Counted from the stretch's first letter, positions 1 through 7,409 are shown. The stretch: DNA of 18,860 bases from CAZGKX01 sp964525945 (GCA_964525945.1 CAZGKX010000056.1:1-18860), one strand, 5' to 3'. A program made the numbers and translations. The notes: generated by a model from the sequence alone, not told the origin.

Positions 1-98
1 ACCACTTGCATCAATGGCGGCCAAATGACCTTCATTGCAAAGAGGACCAAGCCAATAAAAATAGGAAATTCCACCAGCAAGGTTAAATTAATGTCCAT
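1..98 (-). CDS. atpF: ATP synthase F0 subunit b, N-terminal part (continues outside the window)
   Basis: Reading the minus strand from an ATG at 98 gives 32 open codons that run off the left edge. The peptide begins MDINLTLL, continues as one hydrophobic membrane helix, then has the hinge MKVIWPPLM. That arrangement closely resembles the start of gammaproteobacterial AtpF, where the short N-terminal membrane helix precedes the long dimeric stalk helix that holds the F1 head. A good ribosome binding site (GAGAGGAG, about 5 nt before the ATG) supports the start. The gene is the first of a leftward transcription unit, with osmC-like transcribed away from it 106 bp upstream. In most gammaproteobacteria atpB and atpE directly precede atpF, and they do not here. 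Identification rests on only 32 residues. Confidence 0.75.
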   Translation of the reverse strand, partial: MDINLTLLVEFPIFIGLVLFAMKVIWPPLMQV

Positions 99-145
99 GC
101 ACTCCTCTCAACAAGGCAGATATTGTAATACAGTAGCGAACATAT

Positions 146-160
146 TATTGTTAAACAATA
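146..160. promoter_or_regulatory. Palindromic operator candidate in the atpF-osmC divergent spacer
   Basis: TATTGTT-A-AACAATA is a perfect 7+7 inverted repeat around base 153. It covers the predicted -35 box of the osmC-like gene, the position expected of a repressor site. OhrR, a MarR-family thiol-peroxide sensor, is known to control some Ohr/OsmC genes from AT-rich palindromes of about this size, but the sequence is not identical to the classical site and no regulator gene is present in the window. Confidence 0.4.
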
Positions 161-176
161 GGAATACACCTATTAA
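148..176 (+). promoter_or_regulatory. Predicted sigma-70 promoter of the osmC-like gene
   Basis: The -35 candidate TTGTTA (148-153) and the -10 candidate TATTAA (171-176) are separated by exactly 17 bp. Transcription would start near 183, giving a short leader of about 20 nt before the ATG at 205. The prediction comes from sequence only. Confidence 0.5.
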
Positions 177-204
177 AACCCAATCAAACACAAAGGAACG
201 TTTC

Positions 205-642
205 ATGAATCCAAGTATAAAACGCAGTGCCTCAGCCGAATGGAAAAATGGCTTAAAAGATGGTCAAGGGACAATATCCACTGAAAGTGGTGTTTTATCC
301 AAAACCCAATATTCCTTTTCAACACGGTTTGAAAAAGGCCAAGGCACTAATCCAGAAGAGTTGATCGCTGCAGCACATGCGGGTTGTTTTACCATGGCCC
401 TTTCCGCACAGCTTGAAAAAGAAGGTGTTACTGGGGCACAACTGCAAACAACGGCTACGGTCACGATGGAAAAAGTGAGCGATGGCTTTGCCATTTCAAA
501 CATTCTTTTGCATGTTACGGCTAAAATCGCCAATGCTGATAAAACACTGTTTGACAAAGCAGCGCACAATGCCAAAGTGGGCTGTCCTGTGTCTAAATTG
601 TTCAATGCCACGATAACGCTTGAGACAGAATTGAATGCTTAG
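205..642 (+). CDS. osmC: OsmC/Ohr-family peroxiredoxin (organic hydroperoxide reductase), OsmC-type
   Basis: A 145-aa protein of typical OsmC length. These cytoplasmic enzymes reduce organic hydroperoxides with two cysteines. Both are present: Cys61 in AAAHAGCFTMAL and Cys127 in VGCPVSKL, together with Arg41 and the Glu51/Glu52 pair of the RFEKGQGTNPEELI segment expected at the active site. The start at 205 is chosen because AAAGGAA lies 7 nt upstream and the protein then begins as OsmC proteins do (MNPSIKRSASAEW). The frame stays open back to an ATG at 25, but that extension has no family resemblance and would run over atpF on the other strand. It probably heads a plus-strand cluster with rdgB and the TPR-methyltransferase gene. 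OsmC versus Ohr subfamily is judged from the motif style only. Confidence 0.88.
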   Translation: MNPSIKRSASAEWKNGLKDGQGTISTESGVLSKTQYSFSTRFEKGQGTNPEELIAAAHAGCFTMALSAQLEKEGVTGAQLQTTATVTMEKVSDGFAISNILLHVTAKIANADKTLFDKAAHNAKVGCPVSKLFNATITLETELNA

Positions 643-647
643 CCAAT

Positions 648-683
648 TCCCGCGCAAGCGGGACTCTATGACCCTTGAAGGGT
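648..683. other. Two small inverted repeats between osmC and rdgB
   Basis: A hairpin tCCCGC-gcaa-GCGGGa (648-663) has a 6-bp stem and a GCAA tetraloop. It is followed by ACCCTT-G-AAGGGT (671-683), whose right arm is the likely Shine-Dalgarno of rdgB. There is no T-run after the first hairpin, so it is not a standard terminator. It may be an RNA processing or stability element or a scrap of a dispersed palindromic repeat, and the second repeat could partly mask translation of rdgB. Confidence 0.35.
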
Positions 684-691
684 AAGCCACC

Positions 692-1282
692 ATGAATGAA
701 TTGATATTAGCGACCAGCAATGCCGGCAAATTGGTTGAATTACAACATTTGTTAAAACCCATTCATTGCATACCGCAACACCAATTAGCCATCACTGATG
801 CTGAAGAAACTGGCTTGAGCTTTATTGAAAACGCACTCCTCAAAGCACGCCATGCCAGTCGAGTGGGAGGCAAGCCCGCTTTGGCCGATGACTCCGGTTT
901 GGTTGTAGAAGCATTGGATGGCCAACCTGGTATTTATTCGGCTCGTTTTTCGGGAGCAAATGCAACCGCTGAAAAAAACATTGCTTTGCTGTTAGAAAAA
1001 CTTCATGCTGTACCGGACGAACGACGCCAGGCTTATTTCTATTGCGCCATAGCCATTGTGCAACATGCCAATGATCCAACACCTATCCTGGCCACTGGTC
1101 AATGTTTTGGCACAATCAGTAGAACCTGCCAAGGAACACACGGGTTTGGTTACGATCCTATTTTTTTTCTTGAGGAATTTGGATGCACCTTTGCTCAACT
1201 GCCGTCCGAAATAAAAAACACCATCAGCCATCGCGCCAAAGCCTTGCAACAATTGCAGACTTTTTTTAACAAGAATGAATGA
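692..1282 (+). CDS. rdgB: XTP/dITP diphosphatase (non-canonical purine NTP pyrophosphatase), RdgB/HAM1 family
   Basis: A 196-aa protein of normal family length. The enzyme hydrolyses ITP, dITP and XTP to the monophosphate and pyrophosphate, keeping deaminated purines out of DNA and RNA. The family landmarks occur in order: SNAGK at 9-13 (triphosphate binding), FIENALLKARHA around 44-55, ADDSGL at 65-70 with the catalytic/metal-binding acid, PGIYSARF at 79-86, FGYDP at 152-156, and SHRAKAL at 179-185 near the C-terminus. The start is supported by AAGGGT about 8 nt upstream. It lies 49 bp after osmC-like and 27 bp before the TPR-methyltransferase gene, so co-transcription is likely. With dut (also in this window) it forms part of the cell's nucleotide-pool cleaning, although the two are in different operons. 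Confidence 0.95.
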   Translation: MNELILATSNAGKLVELQHLLKPIHCIPQHQLAITDAEETGLSFIENALLKARHASRVGGKPALADDSGLVVEALDGQPGIYSARFSGANATAEKNIALLLEKLHAVPDERRQAYFYCAIAIVQHANDPTPILATGQCFGTISRTCQGTHGFGYDPIFFLEEFGCTFAQLPSEIKNTISHRAKALQQLQTFFNKNE

Positions 1283-1309
1283 AGTTACGACGACACACAC
1301 ATTGCTTGA

Positions 1310-3034
1310 ATGGACACCATGACTCAAACAGTTGAACAATTGCTATCAGAAGCGCAGCATTGCCATCAAAAAAATCAACTCACGCAGGCGATAGCATGCT
1401 ATGAAAAGCTGCTGAAGTTGTTGCCATCTAACCTCGAAATTTTGCGTTTACTCGGAATAGCGTACGCGCAACTGGGGGAGATGCAACAAGCCAATGCTTA
1501 TTTCAAACAGGCTTTAGCATGCGATCCCAGAGATGCAAACCTCCACATCAATATCGCCCATGCCCATAAGCACCTGGGCGAGATGGATGAGGCCATTGAC
1601 CACTACCAACAAGCCCTCGCAATCGATCCCTTTTTTGTGCAAGCCCACAATAACTTAGCGACGGTTTATGCCGCGCAAAACAACTTTCAACAAGCCCTCA
1701 AACATTACCATGCCGCCTTGCAAACGGCCCCTGATTTTAGTGCGGCCCATTATAATTTAGGGTTATTGTTTCTAAAAAATAATGAATTAGACGCCGCAAA
1801 AAAACAATTCAAAAATGTCTTGGCTTTAAACCCGGATCATCTCGACGCTAAATTTTATACCGGGACATTAGCGCTTAATGCCAATTTGCTGGAAGACGCT
1901 GAGCAAGCTTTTCAACAAATCATTGCGATCCACCCCGAACACGTGGAATCTTTAGCCAATTTAGGGGTTATCGCCCTCCGGCATGAGCAACCACAACCTG
2001 CCATTGATTACTTTACACGCGCCATTGCCTTGGATGAACACCACCTTGAAGCGCGAAATAATTTGGCCGCTACATTTATGCACCACAATCGCTTTGAAAA
2101 TGCCTTGATGCACTACGATGTATTGCTCAAAAAAGATCCCTACAACATCGAATATTTATACAACATGGGGGTTGCTCAAATGGCATTGGGCCATTTGCAA
2201 GAAGCCATTGTCCATTTCAACACCCTTTTAACCTTGCATGAAGACTATTTTCCTGCTCTCACCAATTTAGCGGCCATTAAGATAAGGTTGGATCAACGTG
2301 AAGATGCGATTGCATTGTTAAAACGCGCGCTAGTGACCCATCCCAATGATGGACCTACAGCGCATATGCTTAATGCCTTGACCCGCGAGGCGATAGCATC
2401 ACCAACGTGCCCGGAATATGCGTGCAATTTATTTAACAATTATGCGCTGTATTATGAACAACACATGAAAGAAACGTTAAAATACAATTTACCGCAACAA
2501 ATTGCGAAAGCATTGCACCAACTGCACTGCCTGGCCGACCGTCAAACCATTGATTTAGGGTGTGGCACGGGCTTAACCGGTGAGGTGTTGCGGGAAATGA
2601 GTGCTTGTTTAGTGGGTATCGACATCGCTCCTCAAATGTTAGCACTTGCCAAAGAAAAAGGAATTTATGATGAGCTGATCGAGGGTGAATTGATCGAATG
2701 GTTGAGCCAAGACAACCGGGTTTATGATCTGGCCGTGGCGGCAGATGTTGTCCCTTATATCGGTGATCTGGAACCTTTTTTCGCCGCAGTCCAAGCCCGT
2801 ATAGCGCCAGCAGGGTTTTTGGTGCTAAGCAGTGAAATAAGCGACAACCACCCGTGGCAACTGCAAACCAGCATGCGATTTTGCCATCAACCCGCTTATG
2901 TGCATGCATTGTGCACAAAACACCGTTTTGAAGTGCTGCTAACAGAAAAAGTCCCGGCGCGTCAACAAGACGGCAAAAATTTAGACATCATGCTGTATAT
3001 TGCTCAAAAGATGGCAAACCCTAACGTTCAATGA
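1310..3034 (+). CDS. TPR-repeat protein fused to a SAM-dependent methyltransferase domain
   Basis: A 574-aa two-part protein. Residues about 5-350 are a run of roughly ten 34-residue tetratricopeptide repeats, recognisable by recurring A..Y..AL...P patterns such as AIDHYQQALAIDP. Residues about 375-570 form a class I methyltransferase: a leading NNYALYYEQHMKETLKY segment, the SAM-binding loop D415-L-G-C-G-T-G421, and a following acidic strand end VGIDIAP. This architecture resembles the predicted TPR-containing methyltransferases of COG4976, whose substrate is generally unknown. I see no signal peptide, so it is probably cytoplasmic. Start choice is uncertain: ATGs at 1310 and 1319 are in frame and neither has a strong Shine-Dalgarno. 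The last 30 codons lie in the first copy of the 426-bp duplication and are copied again downstream. Confidence 0.85.
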   Translation: MDTMTQTVEQLLSEAQHCHQKNQLTQAIACYEKLLKLLPSNLEILRLLGIAYAQLGEMQQANAYFKQALACDPRDANLHINIAHAHKHLGEMDEAIDHYQQALAIDPFFVQAHNNLATVYAAQNNFQQALKHYHAALQTAPDFSAAHYNLGLLFLKNNELDAAKKQFKNVLALNPDHLDAKFYTGTLALNANLLEDAEQAFQQIIAIHPEHVESLANLGVIALRHEQPQPAIDYFTRAIALDEHHLEARNNLAATFMHHNRFENALMHYDVLLKKDPYNIEYLYNMGVAQMALGHLQEAIVHFNTLLTLHEDYFPALTNLAAIKIRLDQREDAIALLKRALVTHPNDGPTAHMLNALTREAIASPTCPEYACNLFNNYALYYEQHMKETLKYNLPQQIAKALHQLHCLADRQTIDLGCGTGLTGEVLREMSACLVGIDIAPQMLALAKEKGIYDELIEGELIEWLSQDNRVYDLAVAADVVPYIGDLEPFFAAVQARIAPAGFLVLSSEISDNHPWQLQTSMRFCHQPAYVHALCTKHRFEVLLTEKVPARQQDGKNLDIMLYIAQKMANPNVQ

Positions 3035-3042
3035 TTGACATA

Positions 3043-3130
3043 GAAATGTAGGGTGTGCAAAGCACAGCGTGCACACCAGGCGGTGCCACGACCATGCCGG
3101 GCACGCAATGCTTTGCCCGGCCTACGTTTC
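3043..3130. repeat. REP-like palindromic element, copy 1
   Basis: An 88-bp, GC-richer element with nested symmetry. The outer arms GAAATGTAGG (3043-3052) and CCTACGTTTC (3121-3130) match with one G-T wobble. An inner hairpin uses GGTGTGCA (3052-3059) with TGCACACC (3070-3077). A second uses GCCGGGCA (3096-3103) with TGCCCGGC (3114-3121). The form, two hairpins inside terminal inverted arms between convergent genes, is that of bacterial dispersed palindromes (REP/BIME or small MITE). It may also stop transcription from both sides. Whether it recurs elsewhere in the genome cannot be seen here. Confidence 0.6.
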
Positions 3131-3149
3131 TTATCAGAGTCAATCTATC

Positions 3150-3368
3150 TTAAAATGGAATGAACAACTTGCCATCGATTGCTTGCAACTGGGATTTAAA
3201 TAACGCTTGAATTTTACTCAAATTATCCTCATCAATAGCCTCAAATCTCGCCACTAAACAAGGGGTAGTGTTCGATGCTCGGATCAACCCCCAACCATGC
3301 TCAAACTCAACACGCAAACCATCAATGTCAATGATTTGGGCATTTGGAAAATGCGCTTGTTTTTTAAA
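3150..3368 (-). pseudogene. Duplicated 3' fragment of the phosphohexomutase gene
   Basis: An exact copy of the last 72 codons plus stop of the pgm/algC-type gene (residues 396-467), created by the tandem duplication. It lacks the catalytic serine, the metal-binding loop and any start, so it cannot make an enzyme. Upstream in this frame the sequence runs into the copied end of the TPR-methyltransferase gene on the opposite strand. Confidence 0.9.
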
Positions 3369-3460
3369 CAGAAAAAGTCCCGGCGCGTCAACAAGACGGC
3401 AAAAATTTAGACATCATGCTGTATATTGCTCAAAAGATGGCAAACCCTAACGTTCAATGA
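3368..3460 (+). pseudogene. Duplicated 3' fragment of the TPR-methyltransferase gene
   Basis: An exact copy of the final 30 codons plus stop (residues 545-574) of the gene ending at 3034. It has no start or catalytic part and is a by-product of the tandem duplication. Confidence 0.9.
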
Positions 3461-3468
3461 TTGACATA

Positions 3469-3556
3469 GAAATGTAGGGTGTGCAAAGCACAGCGTGCAC
3501 ACCAGGCGGTGCCACGACCATGCCGGGCACGCAATGCTTTGCCCGGCCTACGTTTC
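3469..3556. repeat. REP-like palindromic element, copy 2
   Basis: This matches the 3043-3130 element exactly, shifted by 426 bp. It lies 19 bp beyond the stop codon of the phosphohexomutase gene and could form that gene's transcript end. Confidence 0.6.
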
Positions 3557-3575
3557 TTATCAGAGTCAATCTATC

Positions 3576-4979
3576 TTAAAATGGAATGAACAACTTGCCA
3601 TCGATTGCTTGCAACTGGGATTTAAATAACGCTTGAATTTTACTCAAATTATCCTCATCAATAGCCTCAAATCTCGCCACTAAACAAGGGGTAGTGTTCG
3701 ATGCTCGGATCAACCCCCAACCATGCTCAAACTCAACACGCAAACCATCAATGTCAATGATTTGGGCATTTGGAAAATGCGCTTGTTTTTTAAATTGCTG
3801 CATAAATGCAAATTTTTTCTCATCCAGGATTGGAATTTTAATTTCCGGGGTGTTGATGCTATTTGGGATTGCAGCAAATTGTTCGCTAACCGTTTGCGAT
3901 GAAGCACTTAAAATCTCCAGCAAACGGCAAGCACTGTAGAGGGCATCATCAAACCCGTACCACCTGTCTTTAAAAAAGATATGCCCGCTCATTTCACCGG
4001 CAAGCATTGCCTTTTCCTTTTTCATGACACTTTTTACAATGGAATGGCCCGTGGGGCACATCTTAGCAACACCCCCGGCTTCCGTAATGACGGACGTTAA
4101 ATGGTTTGAACATTTCACGTCATATGCAATGGTGGCACCTGAATTACGCCGCAACACGTCCTGTGCAAAAAGCATCATCAACCGATCAGGCCAAATCAAT
4201 TCCCCTTGATTGGTGATCACACCCAAACGATCAGCATCACCATCAAACGCCAAACCAATATCAGCGTGATGCGATGCAACCATGGCTTTGAGATCCACTA
4301 AGTTTTCTTCCACGGTAGGATCAGGATGGTGGTTAGGAAAACGGCCATCCACATCACAATACAAAGGAATCACATCACAGCCTAATTGCTGTAAGACCTG
4401 AGGAATAATAGGGCCGGCAATTCCATTGCCGCAATCTACAACCACTTTTAACGGCCGTTGGAGATGAATGTCACTGACAATCCGCTGCATGTAATCCGGC
4501 ATAATATCGAAGGTATGGTACTGTCCCTCACCTTGCACAAATTCCCCAGCCAACACCAAATCATATAACACACTAATTTCGGCTTCTGCCAAAGTGGTCC
4601 CTGCAAGAATCATTTTAATACCATTATAATCCGCCGGATTATGGCTACCAGTCACCATCAACCCACTGTCGATGCCATGCACATTGGTCGCAAAATACAT
4701 CACAGGCGTTGCAACTGCACCTAAATCAACAACGTTGATGCCACTGCTCAGCAATCCTTCTTTTAAAGCATTTGCTAAACGCACACTGGTCAAACGTCCA
4801 TCTCGCGCCAAGACAATATCGGAGCGCTGCAAAGCTTGGAGACGGCAACTAATGGCTTTAGCAATGCTGTAAAAAGCATGCTCATCCAATTGTTCGCCAA
4901 TCACGCCACGAATATCATAAGCACGAAAAACACCTCGCTCCACCGTGCGTTGTTGGTAATAAATTGCTCCATTACTCAT
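3576..4979 (-). CDS. algC: Phosphomannomutase/phosphoglucomutase, AlgC/ManB type
   Basis: A 467-aa alpha-D-phosphohexomutase, a full-length family member. It interconverts mannose-6-P/mannose-1-P or glucose-6-P/glucose-1-P, supplying GDP-mannose and UDP-glucose routes for LPS and exopolysaccharide. All four active-site loops are present: the phosphoserine loop TGSHNP with Ser112, the metal loop DGDAD at 246-250 followed by Arg251, the sugar loop GEMSGH at 328-333, and the phosphate loop RASNTTP at 425-431. The start follows the dut stop with no gap (TAA then ATG), and GGGAG inside the end of dut is the ribosome binding site. The order coaBC-dut-algC is known from Pseudomonas and relatives and supports the AlgC name. 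Its 3' end lies in copy 2 of the tandem duplication. Confidence 0.93.
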   Translation of the reverse strand: MSNGAIYYQQRTVERGVFRAYDIRGVIGEQLDEHAFYSIAKAISCRLQALQRSDIVLARDGRLTSVRLANALKEGLLSSGINVVDLGAVATPVMYFATNVHGIDSGLMVTGSHNPADYNGIKMILAGTTLAEAEISVLYDLVLAGEFVQGEGQYHTFDIMPDYMQRIVSDIHLQRPLKVVVDCGNGIAGPIIPQVLQQLGCDVIPLYCDVDGRFPNHHPDPTVEENLVDLKAMVASHHADIGLAFDGDADRLGVITNQGELIWPDRLMMLFAQDVLRRNSGATIAYDVKCSNHLTSVITEAGGVAKMCPTGHSIVKSVMKKEKAMLAGEMSGHIFFKDRWYGFDDALYSACRLLEILSASSQTVSEQFAAIPNSINTPEIKIPILDEKKFAFMQQFKKQAHFPNAQIIDIDGLRVEFEHGWGLIRASNTTPCLVARFEAIDEDNLSKIQALFKSQLQAIDGKLFIPF

Positions 4980-5438
4980 TTAATTTCTCCCTGAACTACC
5001 AAAACCACTCTCGCCTCGGCTTGTTTCATCAAACGCATCAACCACTGTAAACGATGCTTGAACAATCGGTAAAAAAACCAATTGCGCAATGCGATCACCA
5101 GGGTTAACCGTAAAATGCTCTTGATTGCGATTCCAACAAGATATTTTTAATTCCCCTTGGTAATCGGAATCAATTAAACCCACTAAATTTCCCAAAACAA
5201 TGCCATGTTTATGCCCTAATCCTGAGCGCGGCAAAATCACAGCGGCTAAGTTGGGGTCAGCTATATAAATGGACAACCCAGTGGGTAACAAAACGGTCTC
5301 AAAAGGAGCAATTTGCAAGGGTGCATCGATGCACACGCGAAGATCCAAACCTGCAGAGCCCGGCGTAGCGTAAGCTGGGAGCGGAATTGAATCACCAATG
5401 CGTTGATCTAAAATTTTTAGTTGTACTGCGTGTGACAT
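4980..5438 (-). CDS. dut: Deoxyuridine 5'-triphosphate nucleotidohydrolase (dUTPase)
   Basis: A 152-aa trimeric-type dUTPase, the same length class as E. coli Dut. It converts dUTP to dUMP and pyrophosphate, preventing uracil incorporation and feeding dTMP synthesis. The five family motifs are visible: AGLDLR at 29-34, PRSGLG at 70-75, GLIDSDYQGEL at 87-97 with the catalytic Asp90, GDRIAQLVF at 114-122, and the flexible C-terminal RGESGFGSSGR at 141-151 that closes over the neighbouring active site. It starts 8 bp after coaBC, with AAGGAA overlapping the coaBC stop as ribosome binding site, and abuts algC directly, so the three are almost certainly translated from one message. Confidence 0.97.
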   Translation of the reverse strand: MSHAVQLKILDQRIGDSIPLPAYATPGSAGLDLRVCIDAPLQIAPFETVLLPTGLSIYIADPNLAAVILPRSGLGHKHGIVLGNLVGLIDSDYQGELKISCWNRNQEHFTVNPGDRIAQLVFLPIVQASFTVVDAFDETSRGESGFGSSGRN

Positions 5439-5446
5439 AGTGTTCC

Positions 5447-6661
5447 TTATACAGATTTTTGCTCGATATTTTGCAGGCTTGCGGCAAGGATTGCAATAAT
5501 TTGACCAGCTAACCTGGTTTTATGGGTTAACTTCAACTCAATTTGTTCATGTTTCGTTATTATCGTCACTTGATTGTCATCTTGATCAAAACCACGCCGT
5601 TCTCCGACGTGATTAGCAATGATCATGTCCAGTTGCTTTTTATGCAATTTTTCCACAGCATATTGCTGGAGATCGTTGGTTTCTGCAGCAAAACCCACCA
5701 CCAATGCAGCAGTACCTGACATGGCAACGTTTTGTAAAATATCTGGATTGGGTTCCAAATGCAGTGTGAGTGCGCTTTTATGTTGCTTTTTAATTTTTTC
5801 AGGAGCGCTGTTGCTGATGCCGTAATCCGCCACGGCTGCAGCGCCTATGAAAATACTGTTGGGTTGCAGGTGTTCCATCACAGCATTCGACATTTGATGC
5901 GCCGTTTGCACAGCATAAAAATGCACTCCAGGAGGAGGCGTAAGCGCGCTGGGGCCACTGATTAAAGTGACTTGAGCACCCGCCATCAAAGCCGCGCGGG
6001 CCAATGCATAACCCATTTTTCCTGAGCTGCGATTGCTGATGTAACGCACGGGGTCAATGGCTTCTTGGGTTGGCCCTGCTGTAATCAGAACGTGTTTGCC
6101 GGCCAGTACATTTTTCACCGTGTAGAGGCGCAAAGCACTCACAATGTCGTCCACCTCGCTCATTCGTCCCAGCCCTTCTTCTCCACACGCTTGAGACCCA
6201 CTATCGGGGCCGACCAAAAGCACCCCTCGCTCCTTTAAGCGTTGGCAATTCGCTCTTGTTGCAGAATGCGCCCACATGCTGCGGTTCATCGCGGGACATA
6301 CAATAACTGGCGTTTCCGTGACCAAATACAAGGTTGACAATAAATCATCGGCAATGCCATTGGCCATCTTCGCCAAACAATTCGCTGTGGCGGGGGCTAT
6401 CAATAAAATGTCAGCCCAGCGCGCTAATTCAATATGGCCCATAGCACGTTCGGCCTGGACATCAAAACGCTCGCACCGCACTGTTTCACCGCTGAGGGCT
6501 TGCAATGTCATGGCCGTCATAAATTGTTGAGCGGAAGCAGTCATCACCACACGCACTGTCGCCCCCAATTTTGTTAATTCCCGTACCAAATACGCTGATT
6601 TATAAGCAGCAATGCCCCCGCATATACCCAATACTATTTTTTTATTAACAAAATCTTGCAT
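5447..6661 (-). CDS. coaBC: Bifunctional phosphopantothenoylcysteine decarboxylase / phosphopantothenate-cysteine ligase
   Basis: A 404-aa fusion of two coenzyme A biosynthesis steps: ligation of cysteine to 4'-phosphopantothenate, then FMN-dependent decarboxylation. The N-terminal CoaC half (about 1-185) shows GICGGIAAYKS, the active-site His76 in GHIELARWAD, the PAMNRSMW substrate motif at 123-130, and Cys159 in ACGEEGLGRM. The CoaB half shows ITAGPTQEAIDPVRYISNRS with SSGKMG (about 193-216), AAAVADY at 274-280, and the lysine-rich PEKIKK segment. The ATG at 6661 is preferred because AAGAG lies 5 nt upstream. A GTG two codons earlier (6667) is open but has that site touching it. The gene is divergent from radC across 64 bp. 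Confidence 0.95.
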   Translation of the reverse strand: MQDFVNKKIVLGICGGIAAYKSAYLVRELTKLGATVRVVMTASAQQFMTAMTLQALSGETVRCERFDVQAERAMGHIELARWADILLIAPATANCLAKMANGIADDLLSTLYLVTETPVIVCPAMNRSMWAHSATRANCQRLKERGVLLVGPDSGSQACGEEGLGRMSEVDDIVSALRLYTVKNVLAGKHVLITAGPTQEAIDPVRYISNRSSGKMGYALARAALMAGAQVTLISGPSALTPPPGVHFYAVQTAHQMSNAVMEHLQPNSIFIGAAAVADYGISNSAPEKIKKQHKSALTLHLEPNPDILQNVAMSGTAALVVGFAAETNDLQQYAVEKLHKKQLDMIIANHVGERRGFDQDDNQVTIITKHEQIELKLTHKTRLAGQIIAILAASLQNIEQKSV

Positions 6662-6725
6662 AACCACTCTTTTTTAAAGAAAATAAAAACGATCAAACCA
6701 CAAACGTCGTCATAAAGGAATAAAA

Positions 6726-7409
6726 ATGACCGATCAACATCCAACCCGTACGTTACGCGTGCGCGAAAAATTATTAACGCAAGGCCCTCAAGCATTGTCC
6801 GACACAGAATTATTGGCCGTTTTTATTAGCTCAGGCCAAGCACGTAAATCCTGCATGCAATTGGCGCTCGATCTTGTCAAACATTTTGGCGATATGCGCG
6901 CCTTGTTAACGGCCGATCTGCCCACTTTTCGGCAAGTGGCGGGTTTAGGTCCAGTGCGCTTTATGCAATTACAAGCCGTGCGTGAAATGTGCCGGCGCAG
7001 TGATTTTATCACATTGCAAAAAACAACCCAATTGACCGACGCAAAACAAACTTACGCTTTTTTGAAGCGCCAATTGCGCGATAAAAAAAATGAAACATTT
7101 GCAGCGCTGTTCTTGGACAGCCAACACCGCGTACTCGCCTATGAAGAACTGTTCAACGGCACCATTGATAGTGCCAACATCCATTCTCGACCAATCATTG
7201 AACGGATTTTAAAACACAATGCCGCCGCTCTTATTTTAGCCCATAATCATCCCTCCGGTGTATCAGAAGCCAGCCCACAAGATTTGGCGGTAACTACACG
7301 CTTATGCGCCGCATTCGAGTTGGTGGACACACGGTTATTGGATCATTTAATCATTGGCGACAATGAAGTGTATTCTATCATGAGCAAAACGAAATGGAGG
7401 TGCAATTAA
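6726..7409 (+). CDS. radC: RadC-family JAB1/MPN-domain protein
   Basis: A 227-aa protein of normal RadC (UPF0758) length. Residues 11-90 form the N-terminal helix-hairpin-helix region, recognisable by REKLL.QGPQALSDTELLAVF and VAGLGP. Residues about 105-224 are the JAB/MPN metalloprotease-like fold, with the JAMM motif H173-N-H175-P-S-G and Asp186 plus an upstream acidic pair at 140-141. Despite the name, its role in DNA repair is not settled and its enzymatic activity is unproven, so only the metal-binding architecture is certain. The start is supported by AAAGGAA 5 nt upstream. It is divergent from coaBC, a pairing conserved in several gammaproteobacteria. Confidence 0.93.
   Translation: MTDQHPTRTLRVREKLLTQGPQALSDTELLAVFISSGQARKSCMQLALDLVKHFGDMRALLTADLPTFRQVAGLGPVRFMQLQAVREMCRRSDFITLQKTTQLTDAKQTYAFLKRQLRDKKNETFAALFLDSQHRVLAYEELFNGTIDSANIHSRPIIERILKHNAAALILAHNHPSGVSEASPQDLAVTTRLCAAFELVDTRLLDHLIIGDNEVYSIMSKTKWRCN

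Larger units (their letters stand above)
2941..3794. repeat. Perfect 426-bp tandem duplication (copies 2941-3366 and 3367-3792, plus 2 bp)
   Basis: The block starting AACAGAAAAAGTCCCGG at 2941 recurs at 3367, and I followed the two copies base by base without finding a difference. Each unit holds the end of the TPR-methyltransferase gene, the intergenic palindromic element, and the end of the convergent phosphohexomutase gene. The only shared sequence at the boundaries is AA (2941-2942, 3367-3368, 3793-3794), so no long flanking repeat explains it. Because the unit spans two convergent 3' ends, the left gene uses copy 1 and the right gene uses copy 2 and both stay whole. This also accounts for the 541-bp gap between the two stop codons. 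Confidence 0.95.

Noticed and set aside
25..204. 60-residue N-terminal extension of the osmC-like protein
   Set aside because: The extension has no family resemblance, overlaps atpF on the opposite strand, and the ATG at 205 has a good ribosome binding site and an in-place promoter.
2433..2918. 161-aa open frame on the minus strand inside the TPR-methyltransferase gene
   Set aside because: It lies wholly opposite a well-supported coding region, has no recognisable domain, and no start signal is evident.
3268..3450. 60-aa plus-strand open frame in the duplicated region
   Set aside because: It is the antisense of the copied phosphohexomutase end running across the duplication junction; the same antisense peptide start recurs at 3694, as expected from the repeat.
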